A program made the position numbers and the translations under genes. DNA of 64,000 nucleotides. It comes from Phaeacidiphilus oryzae TH49. GTDB taxonomy: Bacteria > Actinomycetota > Actinomycetes > Streptomycetales > Streptomycetaceae. The stretch's first letter is position 1; each line of letters opens with the position of its first letter. The stretch spans positions 5,413,801 to 5,477,800 of the forward strand of contig NZ_JQMQ01000005.1 of the NCBI RefSeq assembly GCF_000744815.1, given 5' to 3'. Below, piece by piece: positions 25,410 through 34,099 of the stretch. Below the pieces are notes generated by a model. That model was not told the DNA's origin, did not search any database, and was given only the letters and a program-made list of their open reading frames with translations.

Positions 25410-26378
25410 TCAGGCGCCGGCCGGCTCGCGGAGCCGGGGCAGCACCTCGGTGCGGTAGCAGTCGAAGAAGCCCTGCTGGTCGGGGCCGATCTGGCCGACG
25501 TAGACCTCGTCGAATCCGGCGTCGGCGTACGCCCGCAGCGCGGCGACGTGGTCCTCGGGATCGGGCCCGCAGACCACCTGCTCGGCCGTCATCTCCTCGG
25601 TGACCAGCGTGGCGGCCTGCTCGAAGTGGCGGGGCACCGAGAGCACCTGGTTGAGCTCCCCGGGCAGCTGCTCGGTGGCCCAGCGCTGGTGGGCGGTCCG
25701 CAGCGCCTCGCCGCGGTCCCGGCCCCAGCAGACCTTGAGCCCGCCGACCACCGGCCTTCCGGCGCCGCCGGACTTGTGGAAGCGCTCGATCAGCTCGGTG
25801 TCCGGGCCCATCGTGACGAAGCCGTCGCCCAGCCGTCCGGCCAGCTCCGCGGCCTGCGGGCCGAAGCCGGAGACCAGGATCGGCGGGGGCTCCTCCGGAA
25901 CGGTGTAGAGCCTGGCGTTCTCCACGGTGTAGTGCTTGCCGCGGTGGCTGTACTCCTCGCCGGTCCACAGCCGGCGGATGATCTGCAGTGCCTCCTCCAG
26001 CATCTCCAGGCGCTCCGGGGCGGTGGGCCAGCGGTCGCCCAGGATGTGCTCGTTCAGGGCCTCGCCGCTGCCCACCCCGAACCGGAACCGCCCCTCGGTC
26101 AGCACCGCCGAGGTGGCGGTGGCCTGGGCCAGCACCGCGGGATGGATCCGCACGGTGGGGCAGGTGACGAAGGTGGTCACGGGGAGCGAGGTGGCCTGCG
26201 ACAGTGCGCCGATCATCGACCAGACGAAGGGGCTGCTGCCCTGTGCTTCGTTCCACGGGTGGTAGTGGTCGGAGATCGCCAGATAGTGGAATCCGGCCTG
26301 TTCGGCAAGTCGGGCCTGGGTCAGCAGCTCCTCCGGGGTGAACTCCTCGCAGGAGAGGAAGTACCCGTATCCGGTCAT
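25410..26378 (-). CDS. F420-dependent LLM oxidoreductase (glucose-6-phosphate dehydrogenase-like)
   Basis: 322-residue TIM-barrel of the luciferase-like monooxygenase superfamily, in the subfamily resembling F420-dependent glucose-6-phosphate dehydrogenase. Visible: AISDHYHPWNEAQG near residue 33 (equivalent of the FGD Asp-His-Trp site) and FGVGSGEALNEHILG near residue 105 (the FGD glutamate). FGEAL-like family text is intact. It probably reduces F420 with an unknown substrate. The start is an ATG preceded by GGAGGG about ten bases away. First gene of a two-gene operon with the ThDP enzyme. A SigB-like element lies upstream. Confidence 0.87.
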   Translation of the reverse strand: MTGYGYFLSCEEFTPEELLTQARLAEQAGFHYLAISDHYHPWNEAQGSSPFVWSMIGALSQATSLPVTTFVTCPTVRIHPAVLAQATATSAVLTEGRFRFGVGSGEALNEHILGDRWPTAPERLEMLEEALQIIRRLWTGEEYSHRGKHYTVENARLYTVPEEPPPILVSGFGPQAAELAGRLGDGFVTMGPDTELIERFHKSGGAGRPVVGGLKVCWGRDRGEALRTAHQRWATEQLPGELNQVLSVPRHFEQAATLVTEEMTAEQVVCGPDPEDHVAALRAYADAGFDEVYVGQIGPDQQGFFDCYRTEVLPRLREPAGA

Positions 26379-26435
26379 GCGGTCTCTGCCCTCCGGGCGC
26401 TCGGGTGGTTCTGGGAGGTTTCCGTCAGTCGGCGT

Positions 26436-26460
26436 CTGACCGCTCGGTACGGATGGAAAC
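26436..26460 (-). promoter_or_regulatory. Weak SigB-type promoter candidate: LLM/ThDP operon
   Basis: On the minus strand GTTT (complement of 26457-26460), 15 bases, GGTCAG (complement of 26436-26441). The -10 differs from GGGCAG at one place. Confidence 0.3.
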
Positions 26461-26533
26461 GTGAGTGGGCCCGGGCTCGGCGGGGCATGCGCCCCGGCGC
26501 GCGGAGCTGGCGGAGAGACGAAGGGTGACGCTG

Positions 26534-29500
26534 ATGGCGACGACGGAGGATCGGCGGGAGCGGTCGCGGCGGCCGCATCGGCACCGGCGCGGGCGCGGGT
26601 ACGCCGCGCTGGAGCGGGCCCTGCGGGCACGGGTGGACGGGGAGGTGCGGTTCGACGCGGGCAGCCGGGGCGCCTACGCCACCGACGGCTCCAACTACCG
26701 GCAGCCGCCGATCGGCGTCGTCGTCCCGCGCACCGTGGAGGCGGGGGCGGAGGCGGTCGCGGTCTGCGCCGAGTACGACGCCCCGGTGCTCTCCCGCGGC
26801 GGCGGCACCAGCCTCGGCGGGCAGTGCACCAACACCGCCGTGGTGATCGACTGGACCAAGTACTGCAACCGGCTGGTCTCGGTGGACGCCGAGCGGCGGC
26901 GCTGCGTGGTCGAGCCGGGGCTGGTGCTGGACGAGCTCAACCGGCAGCTCGCCGGGCACGGCCTCAGGTTCGGGCCCAAACCGGCCACCCACAGCCACTG
27001 CACGCTGGGCGGGATGATCGGCAACAACTCCTGCGGGGCCTCCGCCCAGGCGTACGGCAAGACCGGGGAGAACGTGCGCCGGCTGGAGGTCCTCACCTAC
27101 GACGGGCTGCGCACCTGGGTCGGGCCGACCTCCGAGGAGGAGTACCGCCGGATCATCGCCGAGGGGGGCCGCAAGGCCGACCTGTACCGGCGGCTGCACG
27201 AGCTGGCCGACCGCTACCTCGCCGACATCCGGCTGGGCTACCCGGACATCCCGCGCCGGGTCTCCGGCTACAACCTGGACGCGCTGCTCCCGGAGAACGG
27301 CTTCGACCTGGCCCGCGCCCTGGTCGGCAGTGAGGGGACGCTGGTCACGGTCCTGCGGGCGGAGATCGACCTGGTCCCGGTGCCGGCGGCGGACTGCATG
27401 CTGGTGCTCGGCTACCCGGACGTCTACACCGCCGCCGACGACGTGCCGGAGCTGCTCCGGCACAGCGAGCCGGCCCAGCTGGAGGCGCTGGACGACCGGA
27501 TGACCCAGCTGATGCGCGAGGAGGGCGTCCACCTGGACTCCCTGGACCGGCTGCCGCGCGGCCGAGCCTGGCTGATGCTCCAGTTCACCGGGGACACCGC
27601 GGAGGAGGCCGACGGCAAGGCCCGCCGGTTGCTCTCCGCCCTCGGCCGGACCGAGGACGACCCCACCGTCACCTTCTCCGACGACCCGGGCCGCGAGCAG
27701 CAGCTGCTCATGGCCCGCGAGGCCGGGCTCGGCGTCACCGCCCGCCCGCCGGACGACCGGGAGACCTGGGAGGGCTGGGAGGACTCCGCCGTACCGCCGG
27801 ACAAGCTGGGCGGCTACCTCCGCGACCTCCACGCCCTCTTCGACGAGTTCGGCTACGGCCGGTCCGCCCTCTACGGCCACTTCGGGCAGGGCTGCGTCCA
27901 CACCCGGATCCCGTTCGGGCTGCGGGACGCCGAGGGCGTCGCCCGGTTCCGCCGCTTCCTGGAGCGGGCCGCCGACCTGGTCGCCGGATACGGCGGCTCG
28001 CTCTCCGGCGAGCACGGCGACGGCCAGGCCAGGGGAGAGCTGCTGCCCCGCATGTTCGGCCCCGAACTGACCTATGCCTTCGGTGAGTTGAAGGCGGTCT
28101 TCGATCCGGGCAACCGGATGAACCCGGGCAAGGTGGCGGCACCGGCCGGGCACGGCTCGTCCGTCCACCGGGTGGACGGCCAGCTGCGGCTGGGCCCCAA
28201 GTGGCGGCCCTGGTCCGGGCGGACGTCCTTCGGCTACCCCGAGGACAAGGGCTCCTTCACCCAGGCGGTGCTGCGCTGCGTCGGCATCGGCAACTGCCGC
28301 AGCCACCGCGGCGGGGTGATGTGCCCGTCCTACCGGGCGACCGGCGAGGAGGAGCACTCCACCCGCGGCCGGGCCCGGCTGCTCTTCGAGATGCTGGACG
28401 GCCCCGGGACGGCCAGGACGGCGGCGCCGCCGAGTCCCCGGTCACCGACGGGTGGCGGTCCACCGAGGTGCGCGACGCCCTCGACCTCTGCCTGGCCTGC
28501 AAGGGCTGCAAGTCGGACTGCCCGACCGGGGTCGACATGGCCACCTACAAGGCGGAGTTCCTCTCCCAGCACTACGCCGGGCGGCTGCGGCCGGCCGCGC
28601 ACTACGCGCTGGGGTGGCTGCCGCTCTGGGCCAGGATGGTCCGGCCGGCCCCGCGGGTCGCCAACGCCCTGCTGCGCGCCCCCGGCCTGGCCCGGATGGG
28701 GAAGCTGCTGGCGGGGGTGGACGCCGAGCGCACCGCGCCGCCGTTCCCCGCCGAGTCCTTCCCCGAGTGGTGGGCCCGGCGGCAGCGCTCGGGCGCCCAG
28801 CAGCCGCCGCCCCGGCCCGGCGACCCGGACGCGGTGCTGCTGTGGCCGGACACCTTCAGCTCGTACCTCCACCCCGGGGTGGCCCAGGCGGCGGTGCGGG
28901 TGCTGGAGGACGCCGGCTACCGGGTGGCCGTACCGGAGGGGCCGGTCTGCTGCGGGCTCACCTGGATCTCCACCGGCCAACTGGATATCGCCAAAAAGGT
29001 CCTGACCCACACGCTGGAGCGGCTGCGGCCGTGGATCGAGGCCGGGACGCCGGTGGTCGGGCTGGAGCCGTCCTGCACCGCGGTCTTCCGCTCGGACGCG
29101 ACCGAGCTGCTGCCGGCCGACCAGGACGCCCACCGGCTGGCCGGCGTCTTCCGCACCTTCGCCGAACTCCTCGACGACCGGGTGCGGGAGGGCGGTTGGC
29201 GGCCCCCGCACCTCTCCCGCCCGGCGACCGTGCAGACCCACTGCCACCAGCACGCGGTGCTGGGCTTCGAGGCGGACCGGCGGCTGATGGAGGCCGCCGG
29301 GCTCTCCGCCGACGTCCTGGACGAGGGCTGCTGCGGGCTGGCCGGCAACTTCGGCTTCGAACGTGGACACGGCGAACTCTCGTTCCGCATCGGCGAGTTG
29401 GGAATGCTGCCGGCGGTCAGGGAGGCCCCGACCGGGGGCCTGGTGCTGGCCGACGGCTTCAGCTGCCGGACCCAGATCGACGAGGCCGGCACCGGCAGGC

Positions 29501-29751
29501 GGGCCCTCCACCTGGCCGAGGCACTGGATCTCGGGCTGCGTGCGGAAGGACCGCTGCCGGCCCACCGGCCCGAGCGGCTGGCCGACCGGCCGGCCCCGCC
29601 CTCCGCCGCCGCCGCGCGCACCGCGACCGCGCTGGCCGCGGCCGCGGGACTGGTGGCGGCGCTGGGTGGCCTGGCCGCGCTCGCGGGCCGCGCCGGGCTG
29701 CGACGGAAGGCCCCAACTCCTTTGCGGCACCCGCGTGTGGGCCCGAGGTGA
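26534..29751 (+). pseudogene. GlcD-GlcF-type FAD/Fe-S oxidase, single-base frameshift
   Basis: Fused membrane-associated 2-hydroxyacid (glycolate or D-lactate) dehydrogenase of about 1070 residues. The first part (26534 to about 28408) has the FAD-binding loop SRGGGTSLGGQCTN, the FAD-oxidase C-terminal domain and a first cluster motif starting CVGIGNCRSHRGGVMCPSY. The rest, in another frame to 29751, has CLACKGCKSDCPTG and two CCG domains (VCCGLTW, CCGLAGNFGFE), then a hydrophobic tail. The frames meet at GGCCCCGGGA (28401-28409); one extra G there restores an unbroken protein reading FEMLDGPGDGQDGGAAES. Probably a sequencing error, otherwise a fresh mutation. ATG with AAGGG eight bases upstream. 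Confidence 0.82.
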
Positions 29752-29759
29752 CCGGGCAG
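29735..29759 (+). promoter_or_regulatory. SigB-type promoter candidate of the gas vesicle operon
   Basis: GTGT (29735-29738), 15 bases, GGGCAG (29754-29759), straddling the end of the preceding oxidase gene. Predicted leader of about 45 bases to gvpO. Confidence 0.45.
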
Positions 29760-29809
29760 GCGTACGAGTGAAGTGAACGACCCGTCGAGACAGCGAGGAG
29801 ACACCGCGC

Positions 29810-30115
29810 ATGGCATCGCGCCCGGCATCGGAATCGGACGACCGAGACCAGCCGCCGCGCATCCAGGCGGCCAAGGCCGTCCGCGCCGCACTCGAGCAGC
29901 TCGGCGTCCTGCTGGGACGCGAGCCCGAGGGAGTCTCCGCGCTGGCCCCCCAGGACTCGGGGTGGACCGTCGAGGTGGAGGTCGTGGAGCTGTACCGGGT
30001 TCCCGACTCCACCAGTGTGCTGGCCACCTACACCGTCGACCTGGACGGTGACGGGGAGCTCCTGGGGTACCGGCGGGTCCGCCGCTACACCCGCGGACAG
30101 GTGAACCGCGACTGA
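29810..30115 (+). CDS. gvpO: Gas vesicle protein GvpO
   Basis: 101 residues. The GvpO core is clear: [22 protein letters not shown], then [32 protein letters not shown] and the [11 protein letters not shown] end (each in part). GvpO is needed for vesicle formation in haloarchaea and is a standard first gene of actinomycete gvp clusters; its molecular role is not settled. ATG with GAGGAG nine bases upstream. First gene of an eight-gene unit in the order O-A-F-G-J-L-S-K. Confidence 0.93.
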   Translation: MASRPASESDDRDQPPRIQAAKAVRAALEQLGVLLGREPEGVSALAPQDSGWTVEVEVVELYRVPDSTSVLATYTVDLDGDGELLGYRRVRRYTRGQVNRD

Positions 30116-30173
30116 GCGGCGGCACGCACGCGCACATGGCACGACTCGACATGGCATGAGGAGTGGCCAAGGT

Positions 30174-30659
30174 ATGACTCTGACAAGCATGGAGTCCCCC
30201 GCCGGCGGCCCGCACCAGAAGACCGACGGCGGACTCTACGACATCCTCGACCTCATCCTGGACCGGGGGCTCGTCATCGACGTCTTCGTCCGGGTGTCGC
30301 TGGTCGGCATCGAACTCCTGCGGGTGGACGCCCGCGTGGTGGTCGCCAGCGTCGACACCTACCTCCGCTTCGCCGAGGCCTGCAACCGCCTCGACCTCGA
30401 GAACAAGGGCGGCTCCACACTGCCGGAGCTGGTCGGCGAGACCCAGAAGCAGGGCGCCCACGGCAAGACCCAGGGGGCACTGTCCGGAGCGATCGACTCC
30501 TTCGCCGAGGCACTCGGCCGGGGCCGGTCGGACGACGACCAGTCCGGCGCGCAGGACTCGGAGCCGGAGCGCGAGCGGGAACGGGAGCCGGTGCAGGCCC
30601 GCCGCACCCGCCGCGCGGTCGGCTCCGGGACCTCGTCGAAGGGCAAGGGGGAGAGCTGA
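30174..30659 (+). CDS. gvpA: Gas vesicle structural protein GvpA
   Basis: 161 residues. The shell-forming GvpA domain (about 18-80) holds [40 protein letters not shown] and [10 protein letters not shown], the helix-strand-strand-helix unit that polymerises into ribs. A charged, low-complexity tail of some 80 residues (Arg/Glu repeats, then Lys/Gly/Ser) follows, as in other streptomycete GvpA and unlike the short cyanobacterial protein. ATG at 30174 chosen; an in-frame ATG at 30156 is possible. The tail may face the cytoplasm or hinder tight packing. Confidence 0.94.
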   Translation: MTLTSMESPAGGPHQKTDGGLYDILDLILDRGLVIDVFVRVSLVGIELLRVDARVVVASVDTYLRFAEACNRLDLENKGGSTLPELVGETQKQGAHGKTQGALSGAIDSFAEALGRGRSDDDQSGAQDSEPEREREREPVQARRTRRAVGSGTSSKGKGES

Positions 30660-30661
30660 GC

Positions 30662-31417
30662 ATGGCCGTGTACGTCTACGCGGTCACCACGGCCGACCAC
30701 CCCCTCAGGCTGGACGGCCTGCAGGGAGTGGGCGGCCAGGAGGCACCGCCGTTGCGGGCCGTCCGGGGTGCGGAGGCGGCCGCGGTGATCGGGGAGGTCC
30801 CCGAGGCACTGCGGGTGAAGCGCCGGCACCTGATGGCCCATCACAAGGTGCTGACCGCACTGACCGAGCAGGGGCCCGTCCTGCCGATGCGCTTCGGCGT
30901 GCTGGCCGAGGACGACACGTCCGTCCAGGAGGACCTGGACCGGCGCGGAGAGGCCTACCGGGAGCGGCTCGAGGAGCTGCGCGGCAAGGTCGAGTACCGG
31001 GTCCGCGCCGAGCAGTCCGAGGACGACGCCGTGCAGAGCGCCGTCCGCGGCGACGCCGAGGTGCGCCGGCTGGTCGCGGCGGGGGTGGCGGAGGGCCCGA
31101 TGCAGGGCCGGATCGCCCTCGGCGAGCGGGTGCAGGCGGACGTCGAGGAGGCGCACCGCCGGATGCGCGACCGGATCGCCGGGACCCTCCAGGCGGTGTC
31201 CGCGGACAGCACCGCGGGCGGGGCGGGCCTCGCCGCGCCCGGCTCCGCGGCGCAGGTCTTCGCCGATCTGAGCTTCCTGGTCGAGCAGGAGCGCTCGGGG
31301 GAGTTCGCGCAGGCGGCCCGCCAGATCGCGGACGCCCTGGCGGCCGAGGGGGTGCGGTTGAACGTCGACGGCCCGCTGCCGCCGTACAGCTTCACCGACC
31401 TGGAGGGACGCGGTTAG
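30662..31417 (+). CDS. gvpF: Gas vesicle protein GvpF
   Basis: 251 residues of the GvpL/GvpF family: MAVYVYAVTTADHPLRLDG, the middle HHKVLTALTEQGPVLPMRFG, and the C-terminal PPYSFTDL (the usual PPYxF end). GvpF binds GvpA monomers and is thought to keep them soluble and nucleate assembly. GGGGGAGAG stands before the ATG, two bases after the gvpA stop. It pairs with the second family member, gvpL, at 32060. Confidence 0.94.
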   Translation: MAVYVYAVTTADHPLRLDGLQGVGGQEAPPLRAVRGAEAAAVIGEVPEALRVKRRHLMAHHKVLTALTEQGPVLPMRFGVLAEDDTSVQEDLDRRGEAYRERLEELRGKVEYRVRAEQSEDDAVQSAVRGDAEVRRLVAAGVAEGPMQGRIALGERVQADVEEAHRRMRDRIAGTLQAVSADSTAGGAGLAAPGSAAQVFADLSFLVEQERSGEFAQAARQIADALAAEGVRLNVDGPLPPYSFTDLEGRG

Positions 31418-31420
31418 CCG

Positions 31421-31669
31421 ATGGGACTGCTCACCAGCGTGCTCACACTGCCCGCCGCTCCGGCGCGGTTCGGCCTGTGGGTGATGCAGCAGGTGGTGGA
31501 CGAGGCCGAGCGGGAGTACCGCGATCCGACCCCGATCCGGCGGCAGCTCGTCGAGCTCGAAGGCGAGTTGGAGCGCGGTGAGATCTCCGAGGAGGAGTTC
31601 GACCGGCGCGAGGACGAGCTGCTCGACCGGCTGGACGCGATCAGCGGAAACGGAGGAGCGCTGCGGTGA
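31421..31669 (+). CDS. gvpG: Gas vesicle protein GvpG
   Basis: 82 residues: MGLLTSVLTLPAAPARFGLW, VMQQVVDEAEREYRDP, then a charged coiled-coil stretch (LVELEGELERGEISEEEFDR). GvpG is a minor assembly factor, an accessory to GvpF/GvpL in other species. Three bases after gvpF, and its stop overlaps the GTG start of gvpJ by four bases (translational coupling). Confidence 0.93.
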   Translation: MGLLTSVLTLPAAPARFGLWVMQQVVDEAEREYRDPTPIRRQLVELEGELERGEISEEEFDRREDELLDRLDAISGNGGALR

Positions 31670-32082
31670 ACCGGCCCGTCGGATATGGGGACTACGGGTC
31701 CCGGGACCACGGCTCCCGGGCGCCGGTCGCGGAGAGTGCCAACCTGGCCGACATCCTGGAACGGGTGCTGGACAAGGGCATTGTGATCGCCGGCGACATC
31801 CGGATCGATCTGCTCGACATCGAGCTGCTGACGATCCGGCTGCGACTGCTGGTGGCCTCTGTGGACCGGGCTCGGGAGATGGGCATCGACTGGTGGGAGC
31901 ACGATCCGTCGCTGTCGAGCACGGCGGCCCGCCGGGAGCAGGAGGCCCGGAGGGACCAGGACGCCCGGAGGGAACAGGAGGGCCGCCGGGAGCCGGAGCG
32001 ACTGGAGGGGGAGCGGCGGCCGGCCCCCGAGATACCCGGAGCCGAGAAGGAGCCCGAGCATGACGATCGACCAGAGCGCTGA
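31666..32082 (+). CDS. gvpJ: Gas vesicle protein GvpJ (GvpA family)
   Basis: 138 residues. A GvpA-type domain at about 23-75 (NLADILERVLDKGIVIAGDI, RIDLLDIELLTIRLRLLVAS, VDRAREMGIDWW) is followed by about 50 residues of Arg/Glu/Pro repeats. By position between gvpG and gvpL it corresponds to gvpJ of the Streptomyces clusters; GvpJ is a minor tip or cap component. GTG start overlapping gvpG. The gvpY and gvpZ genes that separate G and J in S. coelicolor are missing here. Confidence 0.9.
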   Translation: MNRPVGYGDYGSRDHGSRAPVAESANLADILERVLDKGIVIAGDIRIDLLDIELLTIRLRLLVASVDRAREMGIDWWEHDPSLSSTAARREQEARRDQDARREQEGRREPERLEGERRPAPEIPGAEKEPEHDDRPER

Positions 32083-32956
32083 GCCGGCGCGGGAGACGGC
32101 CTGGGAGCCGGACCCGAAGCCGGCCCGGACCGGCGACGGATCCGAGACGCTGTGGTACGCCTACGGCATCCTCGCGGCGGCCCAGGTGGGGAGCGCCCCG
32201 ACGCTGCCGGAGGGGGTGGCCGGGGGGACACCGCGGCTGGTCGTCTCCGGCGGCCTGGCCGCCGCGGTCAGCCCCGTGCCCGCACCGGACTTCGAGCGCG
32301 AGCGGCTGGAGGAGAACCTGGAGCGGTTCGAGTGGCTGGACCGCACCGCCCGCGCCCACCACGCCGTGGTCGAGGCGCTGCGGGAGCGCGGCACCGTGCT
32401 GCCGCTGCGGCTGGTGACGGTGTACCGGAGCGAGGAGCGGGTCCGCGAGGTGCTCGAGGAGTACTCCGCGAGCTTCCAGGACGGACTGGCCCGACTGGTC
32501 GGCCACTCCGAGTGGGGTGTGAAGCTCTATCTGCGCCCCGACGGCTCGTCGCCCGCCACCGGGGCGGAGGCCGGCGCTGCCGTCGCGGAAGGCGCGGCGG
32601 AGGCCGGCCGGCGCGAGCCCGAACGCCCGCGCTCGGGCCGCGAATACCTGCGCCGGCGCGGCCGGCAGCGGAACGCCGAGGAGGACGCGTGGCGGGCCGC
32701 CGCGCGGATCGGCGAGCGGATCGACGGCGCGGTGCGCGACCTGGTCCACGGCGCCCGCCGCTACCCCCCGCAGGACTCCCGGCTCTCCGGTCGCTCCGAC
32801 CAGAACGTACTGAACGTCGCCTATCTGGTGGCCGACTCCGGAGTGGACGAGTTCCTGGCCGTCGTGCGCGACCTGACGGGCGGTCACCACCGGGTGCACG
32901 CCGAGGTGGTGGGCCCCTGGGCGCCGTACTCCTTCGCGACGGAGGCACCGGCGTGA
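32060..32956 (+). CDS. gvpL: Gas vesicle protein GvpL (GvpF/L family)
   Basis: 298 residues of the GvpL/GvpF family: LWYAYGILAAAQ near residue 31, FEWLDRTARAHHAVVEAL, RGTVLPLRLVTVY, and the closing VVGPWAPYSF. Two charged insertions (about 170-215) are longer than in GvpF. Probably an assembly hub that binds GvpA and other Gvps. ATG with AAGGAG seven bases upstream, starting 23 bases inside gvpJ. Confidence 0.93.
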   Translation: MTIDQSAEPARETAWEPDPKPARTGDGSETLWYAYGILAAAQVGSAPTLPEGVAGGTPRLVVSGGLAAAVSPVPAPDFERERLEENLERFEWLDRTARAHHAVVEALRERGTVLPLRLVTVYRSEERVREVLEEYSASFQDGLARLVGHSEWGVKLYLRPDGSSPATGAEAGAAVAEGAAEAGRREPERPRSGREYLRRRGRQRNAEEDAWRAAARIGERIDGAVRDLVHGARRYPPQDSRLSGRSDQNVLNVAYLVADSGVDEFLAVVRDLTGGHHRVHAEVVGPWAPYSFATEAPA

Positions 32957-33216
32957 GCGTGGGCGGCGGCCTGCTGTCCGAGGGCGGCTTCCTGGAGGAG
33001 GGGGAGGCCCCGCCGGCCGGCCGGCCGATCGCGCTGGTCGACCTGCTGGACCGGCTGCTGGCCGGCGGGGTGGTGCTCGCCGGGGACCTGTCGATCAGCA
33101 TCGCCGATGTGGAACTGGTCCGGGTCTCCCTGCGGGCCCTGGTGATGTCTGTGGACGAGTCCCTGCCGCCGTGGCGACTGGGCGGGGGAGACGACCGCGG
33201 CCGAAGAGGCGACTGA
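32953..33216 (+). CDS. gvpS: Gas vesicle protein GvpS (GvpA family)
   Basis: 87 residues, almost only the GvpA-type domain: IALVDLLDRLLAGGVVLAGD, LSISIADVELVRVSLRALVM, SVDESLP. The GTG start overlaps the gvpL stop by four bases (GTGA). Its place between gvpL and gvpK fits gvpS of Streptomyces clusters. Probably a minor structural protein. Confidence 0.88.
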   Translation: MSVGGGLLSEGGFLEEGEAPPAGRPIALVDLLDRLLAGGVVLAGDLSISIADVELVRVSLRALVMSVDESLPPWRLGGGDDRGRRGD

Positions 33217-33217
33217 G

Positions 33218-33538
33218 ATGACGGACGACCCCGAGACCGGGGGCCGGCCCGGCCCCGATCGCCCGCGCGGGCGCGACATCCGGCTGGAGGTGGACCGGGA
33301 GAACGTCGAACGGGACCTCTTCCGGCTGGTGCTGACCGTGATCGAGTTGCTGCGGCAGCTGATGGAGCGGCAGGCCCTCCGCCGGGTCGAGCAGGGCAAC
33401 CTCACGGAGGACCAGGAGGAGCGGATCGGCTACACCCTGATGCTCCTCGAGGACCGGATGGCCGAGCTGCGCGAGCGCTACGACCTCCGCCCCGAGGACC
33501 TCAACCTGGACCTCGGCCCGCTCGGCCGGCTGCTCTGA
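33218..33538 (+). CDS. gvpK: Gas vesicle protein GvpK
   Basis: 106 residues, the last gvp gene: DRENVERDLFRLVLTVIELL, RQLMERQALRRVEQGNLTED and GYTLMLLEDRMAELRERYDL, the GvpK core. GvpK is needed for full vesicle formation. One base separates it from gvpS. A 10-base-period repeat tract follows its stop codon. Confidence 0.93.
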   Translation: MTDDPETGGRPGPDRPRGRDIRLEVDRENVERDLFRLVLTVIELLRQLMERQALRRVEQGNLTEDQEERIGYTLMLLEDRMAELRERYDLRPEDLNLDLGPLGRLL

Positions 33539-33544
33539 GACCTG

Positions 33545-33624
33545 CCGAGATGGCCCGACACGGGCCGAGATGGCCCGACACGGGCCGAGACGGTCCGAGA
33601 CGGGCCGACAGGGCCCGAGAGACG
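33545..33624. repeat. Decamer-periodic tandem tract after gvpK
   Basis: Eight consecutive ten-base units of the form CCGANAnGG(C/G/T) (for example CCGAGATGGC, CCGACACGGG); the first 20-base pair is repeated exactly at 33565. Period close to one helix turn. It fills the gap between gvpK and the holin-X gene. Confidence 0.85.
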
Positions 33625-33640
33625 AAGCGGGAGAGAAGCG

Positions 33641-34030
33641 ATGCCCCATACCCCAGAACCGACCCCGGGCCCCGAGGTGGCCAACCCGGCCCGGACCAAG
33701 GTGGCGGAGGCCGCGCCCACCCTCACCGAGGGCCCGGAGGCCGGCCGCCTGCTGGCCGAGCAGCTCCGCCCGGTGCTCCACGAGGAGGTCGGCGCGGTGG
33801 CCGGCGCGATCGGCCGGAACGCCGTGCGCCGCTACCGCGAACAGGCCGGCCTCTATGGCGCGGCGGGCGCGCTGGGGCTGTACGGCGGTGGGGCGCTGGC
33901 CGTGGCGATCGGCCTGGCGCTGGCCCTCGCGGTGCCCGGCTGGGCGGCCGCGCTGGTGGTGGCGGTGCTGCTGTTCGCGGCCTCGGCCGGGCTCGCCAGG
34001 ACCGCCCGCGAGCGACGGAAGTCGCTCTGA
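33641..34030 (+). CDS. Actinobacterial holin-X family (phage holin superfamily III) membrane protein
   Basis: 129 residues. Pro/Thr-rich start, a short amphipathic helix (LRPVLHEEVGAVAGAIGRNA) and two adjacent hydrophobic helices (GLYGGGALAVAIGLALALAV, WAAALVVAVLLFAASAGLA) ending in a basic tail. This is the DUF1469/holin-X pattern. No other phage gene is near, so it is a host gene, perhaps for membrane homeostasis. ATG with GGGAGA upstream. Same strand as the gvp operon, separated by the decamer tract. Confidence 0.85.
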   Translation: MPHTPEPTPGPEVANPARTKVAEAAPTLTEGPEAGRLLAEQLRPVLHEEVGAVAGAIGRNAVRRYREQAGLYGAAGALGLYGGGALAVAIGLALALAVPGWAAALVVAVLLFAASAGLARTARERRKSL

Positions 34031-34099
34031 CGACCGGCGGCCCCGCCGTCGGCGGGCGGTGGAGGTCATGTGGAGTGAGCGGAAGGTAGGTGGACCAAG

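Noticed and set aside
28401-28410. Programmed -1 frameshift in the oxidase gene
   Set aside because: No X-XXY-YYZ slippery heptamer, and the family is normally one continuous frame; a missing base explains it better.
30359-32899. 846-codon open frame on the minus strand opposite the gas vesicle genes
   Set aside because: Mirror frame of high-GC coding DNA; no domain or ribosome binding site, and it lies over eight clearly recognisable gvp genes.
33641-34030. Prophage remnant around the holin-X gene
   Set aside because: No other phage-type gene, integrase or attachment site nearby; the family is a common actinobacterial host protein.
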